Source of the DNA: Hymenolepis diminuta | Lineage: Eukaryota > Platyhelminthes > Cestoda > Cyclophyllidea > Hymenolepididae | Assembly: GCA_900708905.1 (NCBI GenBank) | Contig: CAADRB010000001.1 | Location: forward strand, 3,173,852 to 3,237,851 | Reading direction: 5' to 3' | Length of the DNA: 64,000 nt | Shown here: piece by piece, positions 1 to 12,734 of the stretch | Layout of the letters: each line of letters opens with the position of its first letter | Position numbering within the stretch: position 1 is the first letter of the stretch | Program-made: the position numbers and the translations under genes | Notes under the pieces: model-generated | Seen by the model: the letters and a program-made list of their open reading frames with translations, nothing else | Database searches by the model: none | Told to the model about the DNA's origin: nothing

Positions 1-122
1 TTGTAAAGGATCCACCACTTCTCGTCGCCGTCAGTTATGATTGGGTCTAAAAAAGGTGCCTGAAGTTCAGTGAAAGACAACAGGTCACTCGCTGTTGCTT
101 GTTGATATCTGACAAATCGTGT

Positions 123-142
123 GGGGGAGGGGGGAAGGGGGG
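123..142 (+). other. G-rich run, possible G-quadruplex
   Basis: Three runs of 5, 6 and 6 G, separated by A and AA (GGGGG 123-127, GGGGGG 129-134, GGGGGG 137-142). So many G in 20 bases is exceptional in this AT-rich window. Four G-tracts could be formed by splitting the longer runs. No gene is adjacent, so a role is speculative. Confidence 0.4.
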
Positions 143-189
143 CTCATTTGCCAGCCTTTGGGACTTTCCCAGCCAAGTCTTTTCATCCT

Positions 190-211
190 CCTATATATGG
201 TCATATATAGG
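190..211. repeat. Perfect 10-bp inverted repeat, 2-nt spacer
   Basis: CCTATATATG at 190-199 is the exact reverse complement of CATATATAGG at 202-211, with GT between. Each arm is close to a CArG (SRF) box, CC(A/T)6GG, but neither matches it exactly. A further GGTCATATGG follows at 210-219, so GGTCATAT occurs twice in a row. It could be a dimeric factor site or a cruciform; nothing nearby says which. Confidence 0.5.
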
Positions 212-526
212 TCATATGGTGGCTTACGTGAAAGGTTTTGGTCAGTTCTCTGGCAGTGCAGGTTGGATTTTCGTCAATGGCAACTTACAATTGCTCAGAC
301 TTGAGTGTTTTTGAGCATCCTGCTCTCGGTTCATTTCTTGTCTTTCAGGCTGAAGTTATCCATTTTGAAACCACCTGTAGAAAGCCACCCTCTGCAGGTC
401 TTTTCATTCACAACATCATTTCCCTAAGTGTGTTTGAGTGTTCTTGCTGCTGAGCATGTCGTATTTCCTTGATGAAATTCAAACAATAGAATATACCTGA
501 TATGCTCTTTATCTGAAGTGTACATT

Positions 527-648
527 AAGGCTAGGAATAGTTATTAATAACGACATTAACAAGCCAAGTTGGAGTAACCGTGCAATAAACACATGACTCA
601 AAAATTGGACAGAACTTTTGTTACAACCTGATGTAAGATTTCACCGTG
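527..648 (+). repeat. Dispersed repeat A, copy 1
   Basis: This stretch resembles 4165-4330 in the same orientation. Shared blocks include GGAATNGTTATTAATNNCGA, then ACATTAA, then GTAANCGTGC, AAACAC and AAAATTGGACAGAACTT, ending in TGTTACAANCT. The copies have diverged and differ by an insertion. No coding content or terminal repeats were seen. Probably two old copies of a non-autonomous element or a local duplication. Confidence 0.55.
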
Positions 649-3600
649 GCATAACTTATCACTCAGTTAAATCACGCGATCTACAAGCTCTAATATTGCT
701 AGATCAAATCCTAAAAACTGAGCTTTGCAACATTTGTATATTACATTTTGATATACATAAAGTAGACAAATCATTGCTTCCTGATTTCAAATTAACGAAG
801 ACTTAATACATATCCTGATTCACTTACATACTCCTTTTCCATTCGCGTTTCATCCTTGAATGTTACTTTATGCTGTTTCACTTGTTCACGTCCTAACTTA
901 TGGTTAAAACTAACTTGCAAAGCGGATTTTCCATTGTTTTAGTCAATTATAATAAACAATATCTGAGTTCCGAATCCTTATCAACTCTTACTTTCTCAAG
1001 TAAAATCACAACGGCCTCAAATTTAAAGTGATCCGCTGACTTCCACTTTTTAATCCATTCCAGAAAATTTTTTACTAATGGCTGCCTACAAAATGTCTAA
1101 TTTTATTGAAATCTAGTGGGGTCTTCTCAAACCTTAATAAAATTTCTAAAAATGTAAGAAATATGCACAAATGTTGCAGTGTTTTTATATGCTTTGCTTT
1201 TCTCTTTAGAGGATTTTCTATGCGTCGGTAGAGTGACAGAAGTGTTGTAACAGTCCCATATTTAAATTTTCTTGGTAACTCTCTTTGAAACTAGTAACCC
1301 TAGATGATTTCAAAAATATTGACTTACTATGACTTTTCATGCAAGCACAAAGATATCCTTATTTTGTTCAAACTTTTAAATGTTCATCTCAGTCATTTAA
1401 GTATCGTAGCGTTTTTTTATATGTAGGGTGATGTAACTCCTTATAAAGACGTTTAAATATTCAGAAAAGTGGAAGGTTATCAACACGCTATGTAGTTGAA
1501 GTGTAAAGACGGTGAAGGAGCATAACGAAGACTGAGGCAAATACCATCAACAACTGCCATGGAAAATTCAAGACCACAGATTCCTCCACGGAGTTCCAAG
1601 CTATTACAGAAATTTCTGATGAAAGTTAGTGCACCAATTGAATTTCAAGTAAAAACGAATGACAATCCAATTACTTGATTTCGAATACATCGAAACAAGG
1701 TGTATTAGATACAGACAGTTATAGGAAAACGTTAAAAGAGAACGATTATTTCAGAATTGACAACTTTTGTGTGACTGACAGCGTGTGAAGTCCAGCAATT
1801 AGCGGAATATTGTCAAGTGCAGAACTATGTCATTTTTCATTCTTTAATCCTACATTTTGTTATTTGCATTTTTAAGTCCAATATGATTCCACAATTTTGT
1901 TCACTTCTGATTTCATCGTGCTGTTTTGGCTTGCTTATTTAGCAACAAATCATACTTTTAAACAATCTGGAAAATTTAGACAGAAAGAAGAGATTTTAAA
2001 ATAGATAAAGCCAATTAACCATGTCGGGGTCAAAAGGACATTTGAATAGACTGGTCAGGTGGGTCTTCAATACCTGATGCACGCCCAGTGAATTAGATAC
2101 GGCAAGACTTATTTCCATTAGTGACCCGATTATTGGAAGACAACAAAATATAAAAATCAGTCTCTACTGGAACTTGTTTCTTAATATCGTAATTAGTGAA
2201 AAACGACAGCAAATGTTTGTTTTGGTATTTGTTTATACTACGGGCACAATTTTGAGGATTGGATGTAAATGAAATGCTGAGGAACTGGGCAGAAGGCATA
2301 CGAATGTTATAGGAAGAGCAAATCCTGAAGCAAACAGGACTTAATAATAAAGGTCAAGAGTCTTACCGTATTTGAATTCTAGAAACATGGGGCTATTCAT
2401 TTCTTCATAAGGGAATTAATTCAGACCGTAATATTCAAATATTAAAAAAATGAATTTTCAGGAATGAACCCTGGATTTAAGATTGAGTCCAGAGCTATTT
2501 AAAAGTAGATTTAATTGAATGGCTGTTCATGCCACTTTGACAAACTTGTATCTTCATTCATGAGCAAGTCGAGTTCATTCAAAGAAAGATAAGATCATTT
2601 TCAAAATGTTCTACATTGCAATAAATTTGCTTTTTTCTTCAATCGAAAACACTAAATCAAGTTTAAATTAGTAGCCATTGGGTAAATAATTCATTTACTT
2701 TTCGCAAGGCATTATGCAAAACCGATTTGAACGCTTTCTTTTCATTTTCAACCTTAATTAATTTGTATTTTTGTAATAATAATACATTTAATATTTAACA
2801 ATGTACTAATAAGGTATCTATCGTAAAAGTTTATTCCAGTTCAGGGAAGTATGATTTCGAATTCCCAAGATCAAAGACAGTTCAAATGTGGTGTTTTTTG
2901 CGTGGTTGGCTTTATAATAAGTTCACTGAAATTATACGAGATCTGTAGGTACTTACAATAAGTCCTATGCATTTATGTTAAAGCTAAAAATCATTATGTG
3001 AGAAAATATTCTATGAAACTGTTATTCGTTTTGAACCCAAATGACACTGGTGTTCTCTCTCGCTTCCTTCTTATCTGTGCAGATCGTAAAATATTAACGG
3101 TAATTTTCAAATCAAATCGAAATAAATAATGGTGCCACAAATTGTTTTGTTGTCTATATCTACCACAATGTTGAGAAAGGAATAATCATACAAAATTCAT
3201 TATTTTTGAAAATACCATTCCTATTATCATCAACTTGCTCACAGCAGAAGAAGTTAAAAAGTGGAATCGAACGAGTTAATTATCCAATTAAACCAGTTGA
3301 CCAACAAGCTCGATATGCTCTCAAAGATCCGTGGATGAAATCCTGTAAGTGGAGCTTTGAAAAATGTAAAAATTTGAAGTCAAGATTCTACTTTTACAGA
3401 ATACTCGAGAATTATTAAGTGAGTCATAGCTCTGATGAGAAAATGGAAAGCTCTGTGCCTCTAGAATTCTAATAAGTTAAGACTTTGACATGACTTTAGC
3501 GTACACTCCAGTTTCATCCCCTATTGCACTCTCTACTGAATTATTTGTCATTCTTTGCTATTTTTCATATGCTACTTCATTTTAATGCCATGGGTAATAA

Positions 3601-4164
3601 AGATTACCTTTTAATCGTACATAGATAAAAAGTATGCACTAAATGCTGCATTGATACAAAGAGAACACTTCGAAAGTTACACCGATCTTATTTCGTCAGA
3701 TTCATCCATTAAAAATGTAACCGATTGAGATAATATGCCTATTAAACTCGGTCACTTGTAATGGAGGTTTTCATCTGTTATCAAATATTGCATGTTCTCG
3801 GTTATGCAGTCTTACCTCCTATCAAGTAAGATTTTCTTAATATGCAGACTTATGATCAACTGACTGACAGTGAAAGGTGATTGTCTTATCTTTCGTTGTG
3901 ACGTTTCAACTTAACCTCCAGAACAACTGTTCAACTCGTTTCTGCTAACGTTATCAATCCAGTTAGTCCAATACATTTCGATCGGATGACCTATGGCTTT
4001 ATGAGTGAAAATTGTGCGTCATAGTCCAATATGAATGCTAAAATGTAATATTAGGATCAGACAGATACTTAAAATGTATAACCATTGGTAGATTCAACTA
4101 TTGTTAACAGGGCCTATTTCCTGAACCTTTACTTCTACGGATTCTCGTTCTTGCAAAATGAATG

Positions 4165-4330
4165 ACTAGGAATTGTTATTAATGGCGATAAATATCACAC
4201 AATCTGGAAGAAGTAATAATATTTTATTAATTATTACAACATACAACATTAAAGAGCTAAATTGAGGTAATCGTGCTTTAAACACGTAGCTCGAAAATTG
4301 GACAGAACTTCTGTTACAATCTTATATTTA
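4165..4330 (+). repeat. Dispersed repeat A, copy 2
   Basis: Partner of 527-648, in the same orientation. It carries an extra AT-rich segment of roughly 50 nt between the first conserved block and the AAAATTGGACAGAACTT block. The core blocks are recognisable by eye, with scattered substitutions, so the duplication is not recent. Confidence 0.55.
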
Positions 4331-5655
4331 CTGTAAAGAATAAAATGTTGGAATTGAGGAGTTGTTAGGCTTATTTTGATATTTTAAACGAGGTTGTGGC
4401 AATGCAATTCCCTGTAAAACTTCCAAACATTTTAATATTCAAGAATATGCCAAATTATTAGCCCACAATAGGGTTAAGTAATCGGTTTTCTGAATGCAAA
4501 GATGGATCATGATCTTTACTGTCGTGCATAATCAAATCGAATCAAAGACCGCCGGTAACAGTCTTGCAAAGTTGAGGGATCTCCCAGATTCTACAATGGA
4601 ATCCCGAGTGTTTTGAGAAAGTACAGTTAAATGCCCATGTATAATGTAAATTTTATCGCACATTATATATGCTTATTATTAGAGAAATATGTATTAATAG
4701 TTGAAATATTTGGTGCTTCAAGTAGACAGTTACTCCCCTATCCTCCCGTTCAAATAGCATTAAAGCTTCGAAAAAATGTTACACTGATTAATTTAATAAG
4801 ATTATTAATTAATTATCTACCTACCAAGATATCATAAGCCAATCTTGTCTTTTGGAAACCTGGTAAATGGAAATGTCCTAAAATACTAAGGTAATCTTTA
4901 CTTTTATAATCACCGCCTTTACCTCATTTATCATAGTTGGTGAATAACTGAGAGGGGAGGAGCCGGAAGGTTAGGGGGTAGGTTAAATGTAAATAAGCGC
5001 TTATTTTTGTTTATATTAAGTGATAAACTAATTTCACGAGTACAGGACATGCTCGTGTTTTCCACAGCCTTGCGGTGCTAATGCGTTCATGAATAAGATA
5101 ATGCTACTAGCATTAACTAACAAGCTATAGATCCGAGTGACTGCTTTTCTGCCGACATAGCGGAGGATATTTCATTGAAATTAGCTACCACAATCCACTA
5201 CTGAAGCTTGTTATTTTATTTTTGCCAACTGCCGTCTACTCCAGGGCAACGGTAAACCAATTTTTGCTATTTAAGGGCATTTATAACAAGCGTAAATTTA
5301 GGAAAAGCTACTTAGAACAAATAAAAATATATGAACTGTGAATATCTCCGGAGCATTCAGTCATATTGATATAATGAACTAGGGTGCTAGTGGCGATGGA
5401 CAGTTCATCCGTCAACCACTCAATTATAATTCCCAATGCTACGAAAAGCTCTGGTGTAAGACAAATTAGAACCACTTTATTTAAATCCACATACTGTTCT
5501 TCTTTTCGAGCAAATTTCTAAAACGGAGTAACATTTAATATAAAGACCCTCAAAATTTTCAATGCCCAAAAATCCTACGGCTGAAGAAGGACTAGTGGAG
5601 GGTGAAATTCTTAAAAAAGCACTTAATTTTCCAGATATATGTTAACATTTCTTAA

Positions 5656-5679
5656 CCTCCCCCCCCCCTCCTCCCAACA
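5656..5679 (+). repeat. C-rich homopolymer-like tract
   Basis: A run of ten C followed by TCCTCCC in otherwise AT-rich sequence. It is a simple-sequence feature with no gene nearby. On the opposite strand it is a G-rich run. Confidence 0.4.
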
Positions 5680-8600
5680 GTAAAATTTAATAATCGACAC
5701 AAAAAGTAACAAATTATATTTAAAAAGAAATTAAATCCAACTACCTCTTAATCCGCATGCACAAAGTTAAAGCTTATTAAAGTAACTCGATGCGGATGCT
5801 AATCAGGTGTTTGACAAGAAAAAAGTGAATTTTGGATTATGAATTTTTCAAAAAAATTAACTCACATTTATTAACATCAACCTCAACTGCAAAGTGAGCT
5901 TTAAAAATGAAATAACAAGTGAGAACTTTTGGCGTAATTAACTTATTTTACAAATGAAAGAGCGAGATAAGAGAGCACTGATTGACCTATCATTCCAAAC
6001 CCTGGAGGATCCACCAACAGATAGGCTCCTTTGCCTAGTAGATGGATATCACGAGCATGCATGAAATTTTGTCGTCCTGATTTTTCATAAAAAGTAGTTG
6101 ATAATAAAAGAAGCATGAGAAAAATTACAAAGGTGTGAGTAGATCTCAGTTGGAGCAGGAGTCTCGATGTACACTGCCTTTCATTCCAATAACTAATTCT
6201 AAATAATTCCCATGTTATACCACGAGCCTTCTTTCACTTACAATGCACATAATTACTGCTACTTTGTGCTTCATAATGCATATTTATATGCGTATTCATA
6301 AGGGAACAAATCATAACTCATTTCAAGCTCTTTAAGCGTACATTTGCCAGGAGCTTTTGCGGTTACATTACTGTAACTTACCCCCCCTAAACATGGCATA
6401 AATCATCAGATAATTGCACACACAAATTTATCACACGAACTCTGTACTTTCTAGGTCTGACTGCCAGCCGACATTAAGACGAAATATGTGGCAGATGTGA
6501 TGTAATGTCTAAGGGAGATAATTAATAAGTCCGTTCACTGCATTTGGCGTCCAATTTCCCAAAAGATATTAGCTCATGTAACTGGCCCACATTAGATGGA
6601 CAAATGTGTATTCTATTTACAATAACATCAGTATAGAGGAGATCCAGGGAAAGATATAATTAATTTATTGGATCAAAAGAGCTAAACTCACATAGCGGAC
6701 GTGTGTACAGAAGCCGTTAACAAGATCGGATGATGATTTAAAACTTCCCTAGCCATTTAACTGAAGCATTAACATCACCTACCTTGTCTATTTAGGTACA
6801 CTTAGTTTTTAAGTTTGTTATACTGCTGACAAAAGGTATAATTAATTCAATTCATCTTAAAACAGTTTGTTGGATGACCTAGTTCATCCAACATTCGTAC
6901 AATGGAAAATTTAGAGATTTTATTAAGATAGGACATACTGTTGGACGGTGGTACCACCTTCAAATATTTTAAAATTGGTCAATTTATGTAATCTTTATCC
7001 ATCAGACAAACTTGAAGTAAATGCAAATGAATACCGCATGTTCACTCTTGAAAACCAGAAGTTAATACAATTTTGTCCACCTGCTTTAGAAGCTAATCTG
7101 CAGCCGAACGTTCATAAACTTAATTTATCTCTCAAGAAATAGAGGTTTTATGGATATAGAGGCCCAAATCTCCAATTTACCTCTCGCCTCATGTTAGTAA
7201 ATAGTTTATTGAAATTATTTTGCCCCCGTCCAAATAATATCTTGGCTACAACCTTTTAGTTAAATGGACTAAATTTTAAAAATAACCCTTTGATATAAGT
7301 TTCTTTTGATTATTCATAAGATGTCCCAGTAACGTTTGCTATGGGTAGAAAGTATACTGGAACCATTTCTAAGGGAAATTCACATTTTAATGCGCGTCTT
7401 GTTGGCCAAAATTAGCCATTGCGGCAGGTCATTCACAGCACTGCATGTACACCAGTGAGCGTTGGTCTATTGACCTCTGACTTGGCCACCGATACAAATT
7501 AATTTGAAAATGTTATTATTACCAACTCCGCTAAAAATTAAGTCTAGAAAGGCATATTAGAACCTCTCATTGAGACGAATTTAAGCCATGCATCGTCTTC
7601 TATCAGTTTCAATCGGATTCGAAGGTGAGTTATCAAGATACTAGAGTATTATTAAACTGTCTTTATCATTCTTCGATGTACGAATCCAAAACGTATTCAG
7701 AACTCTTAAAAGTAAGAATAACAGGATGATAAAATGCAAGATGTACATTAGTTCTGATCAAGGAATACCGTTACCACTGTTACACCGCCGTCTCTGCGAG
7801 AATGACAATTAGCGACATAGATGATAATGCCAGATGAGTGCACGAGCTGGCGGAAATTCTCCATCAACTTCATCTTCAGCCTTCTTGGATTGACCTTTTT
7901 TCCAAATCAGATCAGGCTAGGCCTTGACATTTTCTTGGAGATCCTCGACTGATCCTAAGGAATGATGAGCCACGCTTAGCACATCCAGCAAAATAATAAT
8001 AGGCCTCATATTATTAATTTCTTTGATACGACCTTCCTATCGTTCGAACCATAATATTAAAGAATACAATAATTTATCTACATATGTAAGCTTCGAAATA
8101 CTTATTATTTAATATGCTGTAAAATTTTGATGCGGTAGCTTAGCTGAAAAACGAGGGAAATTTTTGAGATAAGGTAACCATTAGATGCCGAAACCGCATT
8201 TGAGACAAAGGAGGTCCTTTTACCTAGCGGGCTGGTGGAATTAGCATTACAAGTAAAAGAAAATTGAAACGTAACGCAATAGCTCCTTAATTCAATATTA
8301 TTTAATGAAAACATCAGTGGTGAATAATAATTATATAGCCCCTTTTTTAGAAATATTTCTGCAGAGAAAAGGATAAAATTATTTAAACTTCTCGAATAAT
8401 TTAAACTCAATTATATTATTTGAAAAAGTATTATTTAACTGATAATGTAGAAGTATAGACTGTCTGATTTATTAGTGAATTTTAAGTAAAAATATATTTT
8501 TAAATAAAAAAATTATTTTTTACCATTTTCTTGTATAAAAGGAGCGTGGGGGAATCACAAATAACACCAGGCTAAAAGTGATTTTCAAATTAATGTAAGC

Positions 8601-11600
8601 ATTCACCCACAGTTTTTAAATCGCTCGGTACTCTATTCTAGAACCTGTGATTTTGAGTTTTACCTGAACACTTCTTTACGATCTTTGTGCGGATCTAATT
8701 ATGCCCTTCTGTAATCATCCATTACCATCTTTATACCCAGGCAGCTTAGTTTCCTAACTGTGCAGCTTACCGATAAACTAACACGATACATTTAAATGTC
8801 AAGGAAGTTACTCCTCGAATTCACTTTATAACGAAAGTAGATTGATTTAATTATTGAGAACTGATGCTTGAATGACATGACGCCAAATTCATGGAATATT
8901 TTGATCTTTATATCTAAATTTTCATTGCTAATATAGCGATTTAATGTGCAGGACATACAGAAAATTTATCTCTTGGTCGGGAGCATCTAAGCTGAACAGA
9001 CGTAAATTTAAGTATATCTTAGTCGACCAATTTGATTTCACTGGATAGATAACTTCAATCATGATAAAAAGCAGTATCGATTGTAAAATTCTACTAAAAG
9101 ACCTTCTCGACTAAGTCATACCGGAAACTTTTGCCCAGAATTACATAAGGCCAATTTATCTTATATAGTCCAGCTTACTTAAGACAGCTTGAATCTTCGC
9201 ATTTCACTCGTATCCAATTCCGGTAAATACGAAAATGATATCTACACAAACTTTTGCCTAACCGGACTATTTATTATAAAGACTGGCTAAATATTTTAAT
9301 CTGTTCACTCATCAACTAGTTTTGGTTGATCACGATGCTCGATTAAATGAGAGGCATTTTCAACGCAAATGTGTTAACTCAATTTTGAAATTGAAGGTTC
9401 TAACGAAGGTGTACTTACATATGAGCCACATGTATTCGGATGAATCACAAAAGTGAACTCATACTGACATTTATTTCCTTTAAATTTATAAAACTATAAG
9501 AAAGTAATAAATTGTTCCAAAGCAAAGTCTCCTTTTCAGCTGTATTTCGAATAATATGTTCCCACAAACGATAAGTCCCTACATCGAATGCGATATGAGA
9601 TATATATGTCTGATAATTTCCACTTAACAGAAGTGCTTTCCGTAAACAAGTTACTCTAACAATATTCTATTCGGACAGGAGGATAAATAGCTTTAGGCAT
9701 ATAGTTCAGCCAAATCGTTGGGAGATTTGATTCACTGGACCCGGGATTTTTACTTCCTCAATGTTCAGCGATACTTGTTGCCACTTTCTCAAAAGCTATT
9801 GCGAGTAGGCTCATACTAAATTTCATATTAAAAATGCAGATACCACACTAATTTGCGATCCTTAGACAATTTTTCGTATTTTGCAAGACTTAAAGCACCC
9901 GACAATTGGGCACTTAAAGTCTGTGTTTGTATTTAGATCAGTAGTACAGTCACGCCATCGATAATGCAAGAAATAAAGCCTACTTTTCTATGAAAATTCA
10001 CAAACACTTGATAGCACTTGTACTTTAATGTTTAGCCGGAATCTCTCCGAAGGTTGAAATTTACACTTTTAAAAACGGAAGTCGTCCTCTCGTTTGCTTT
10101 ACCTGCGATGCTGTGATCAAACCAAAAATTTCTGTATTTTTGTCGACTTGCCTGACCACAATATTACATTTATCTTTATGCCTAAAGACTCCAAAGAACT
10201 TTACCATAAGAGAACCAGGCAGAGTTTTCATCCTGCCTGGCATCCAAGAGGCCAGATTTTCTTTGCTGAAATTCGGTCAAAGGATTCCGTTGAGCTATCT
10301 CTTTGCGCATCATAGTTCTGCAAGAGCATGATTCTAAAAGCCGCGTTCTGCATAGTCCGAAATTTTCAGAAACTCATGGTACTCTTGTGAAAAATCGTAA
10401 TAGGGGTTAGTTTCTACGAAGAAATCGATAAATCTTGCCATCCAATGGAGAATAAAGGTATCGAATGAGTTCCATATAACAACTTATGGCCAGACGATTA
10501 TGTGAGAACAACTTGGAAAAAACCTCTTTCTAATTAGTTAAAACTTATTCTAGATGAAATCAAAAATTTGTTCCTAAATCAGTTAATTGTGCAATATTTT
10601 GCCCCAAGGGATCGAAACTTATGTGTTTTTAGTTTATTTCACTGCGGACACAAATTACATAATTTTTTGAAGAAATTGCTCTTGATAAGTAAAAGGAAGG
10701 AAACATAACTTCCTGCAACCATGTCTTCCTCTTTTCTTCTCAGTGCAGATTTTAATTAATTTATCCAAAAGGCAGTAAACTTCCAATAAGCTTCAAGTGA
10801 TATGAAGGCATTTAGGAAGTACGAAAATGCAGAATGTTAAATGCTGATTATTCATCATTAGTTGATTTTATAATGATTTATAGGATAAATTAATTAAGAA
10901 TCTCTATAAAAAGAATTTGAATATCCTATCCAAATACAAATTCAACTTTGATTTCATTTCGATTTTTGAATTACAGTGTCGTCATTTAGCAAATACCATA
11001 TTTGGATAGGACCAAGTAGAGTTTCTATAGCTTTACATTTGTGCTGTGATCAACAGTAATGCCATTTTAAGCGAAAATTATCCAAACATGAAGTCCTAGT
11101 TTCTCCTTTCTTTTTGGAGAATGTAAATACTGATCGCTACTCATATCCCCCAATTTTTAAGTAAGTTAATGCTAAAAAAGGTGTATGTATTCATGTTTTG
11201 TTAGATTTCAGTGGTATTTTTAAATCCCGGCAATCGAACTCAGACATCTGTTCAGTTTCAGACCAGCATTTGCTGAGTGGGCGGAAATTTGGCGAACATA
11301 TTCGAAAATGAAGAATTCAAAACTCAAAAACAGGATATTTGTCATAGACAAATGTAACTTTATTTCGTTCAGATCAAGTTAATTTTAGATTTTTCACCCA
11401 TTGTGTCTGCACCACCTGTCCGTATTTTGGGGGAAAAAATGAATTCAAAGACAAATATTTTAGAAAACTCATCTCAGAAGCACTCTAAAATAAGCTGATA
11501 TGAATTTTTCGCATTGCTTACAAATTTTCTGACTTCTTTCAAGTATAAATCATTTGAAAGAAAATAATTTTGTAGGTCAAGGGTATTTGATTAATTGAAA

Positions 11601-12716
11601 GTGAACATTAATATAATTAAAATCTGATTGGAATTTTAGAATATAGTAAAAACTAGAATTATTCTTTCAACGCCTATTGGAGAGATGGAGTAGGTTAGGT
11701 ACATGTAAATCCCAATTTACTATTTTCAGTATGTAAATGCTTTTATGATTGGATAGGTGCCAAACACCTCATGGTAAATTAATGCACTTCTATATATGCA
11801 TTTTTCTGCTATTCAGTGAGAAGAGCACAGAACAGCTTAATCGCTCTATAAGGTGCGAAAAATAGGTGAAACAGATGTGGGTAATAAAGTCAGAGTATCG
11901 AGAGTCCTACTTCCTTTGCATTCAGTACCCATCACGTTCTTCACTTTCAATTAATGACTATATTTCACATTTATTGCCTGGCGCTCCGAATTCCCTACAA
12001 GGGAGTTTGATCTTGAGGTTTATAGGTGCGCTTTAAATGAATATTTACTGAATGATTGATTCGAAATAACTCCTTTTTCTTTTAATAGTAACTTGCTGAT
12101 ACAGTAAGAAATAAAGTTCACTCAATGTGGACTGTAAAAGTAATAAAAAGGCACGAATTCTTGTTAAACGTGATTAAGAAAATATATTTATATGCCAATA
12201 TTTACTTAAAGAAAGATTCTGCAAGCTTTGTGACACTCCGATCTGTGACTCTTAAATATACGCTTTAAACGGCTTCCAAAATCACAAGATGAATGATTCA
12301 AAGCATGTCATTTCGACCGCTATTTATATCAATTATACCTTTGACGGAAATTTCGATCAATTTTTTTGTTTGATCTTTGAATTTCGAGCGAAAATATGTC
12401 CAAAGTGCCCCTCATTTACCTTATTACGTCTTAGTGAAATGAATACTCCAAAGTAAATCAAATTAAAGCTCCAATGAATCTGCTGGAAAACTGAATATAC
12501 CTACTGGTGTGCTAGGGTTAAGAAAGTCATCCCACTTAACACAGTTGAAGTACTGATAGCTCGTTACATTTTTTTGTTATCGTCTCTCCTATTGATAAGA
12601 AGTAACCCAAATGAAGGAAGATTTTCGTCTAGAAATAAATTTTGATCTGTGAAATGATATTTGGCAACCTCTTAATAATGAGGAAGGTAAAATGCAGGCA
12701 AATACCAGCTTTCGTC

Positions 12717-12734
12717 TTTAGGTAGATAGTTGAA
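12717..12734 (+). repeat. Short dispersed repeat B, copy 1
   Basis: TTTAGGTAGATAGTTGAA is identical to 20468-20485, and the flanks are loosely similar (CTTC followed within about 15 nt by TTTGAAG). It may be a conserved core of a decayed element; the exact match is short. Confidence 0.35.

Noticed and set aside
8105..8410. 101-codon minus-strand frame
   Set aside because: AT-rich translation without motifs, isolated in intergenic sequence.
10215..10240. Perfect 8-bp hairpin CCAGGCAG...CTGCCTGG with 10-nt loop
   Set aside because: No gene, terminator role or repeat context; compatible with chance in 64 kb.
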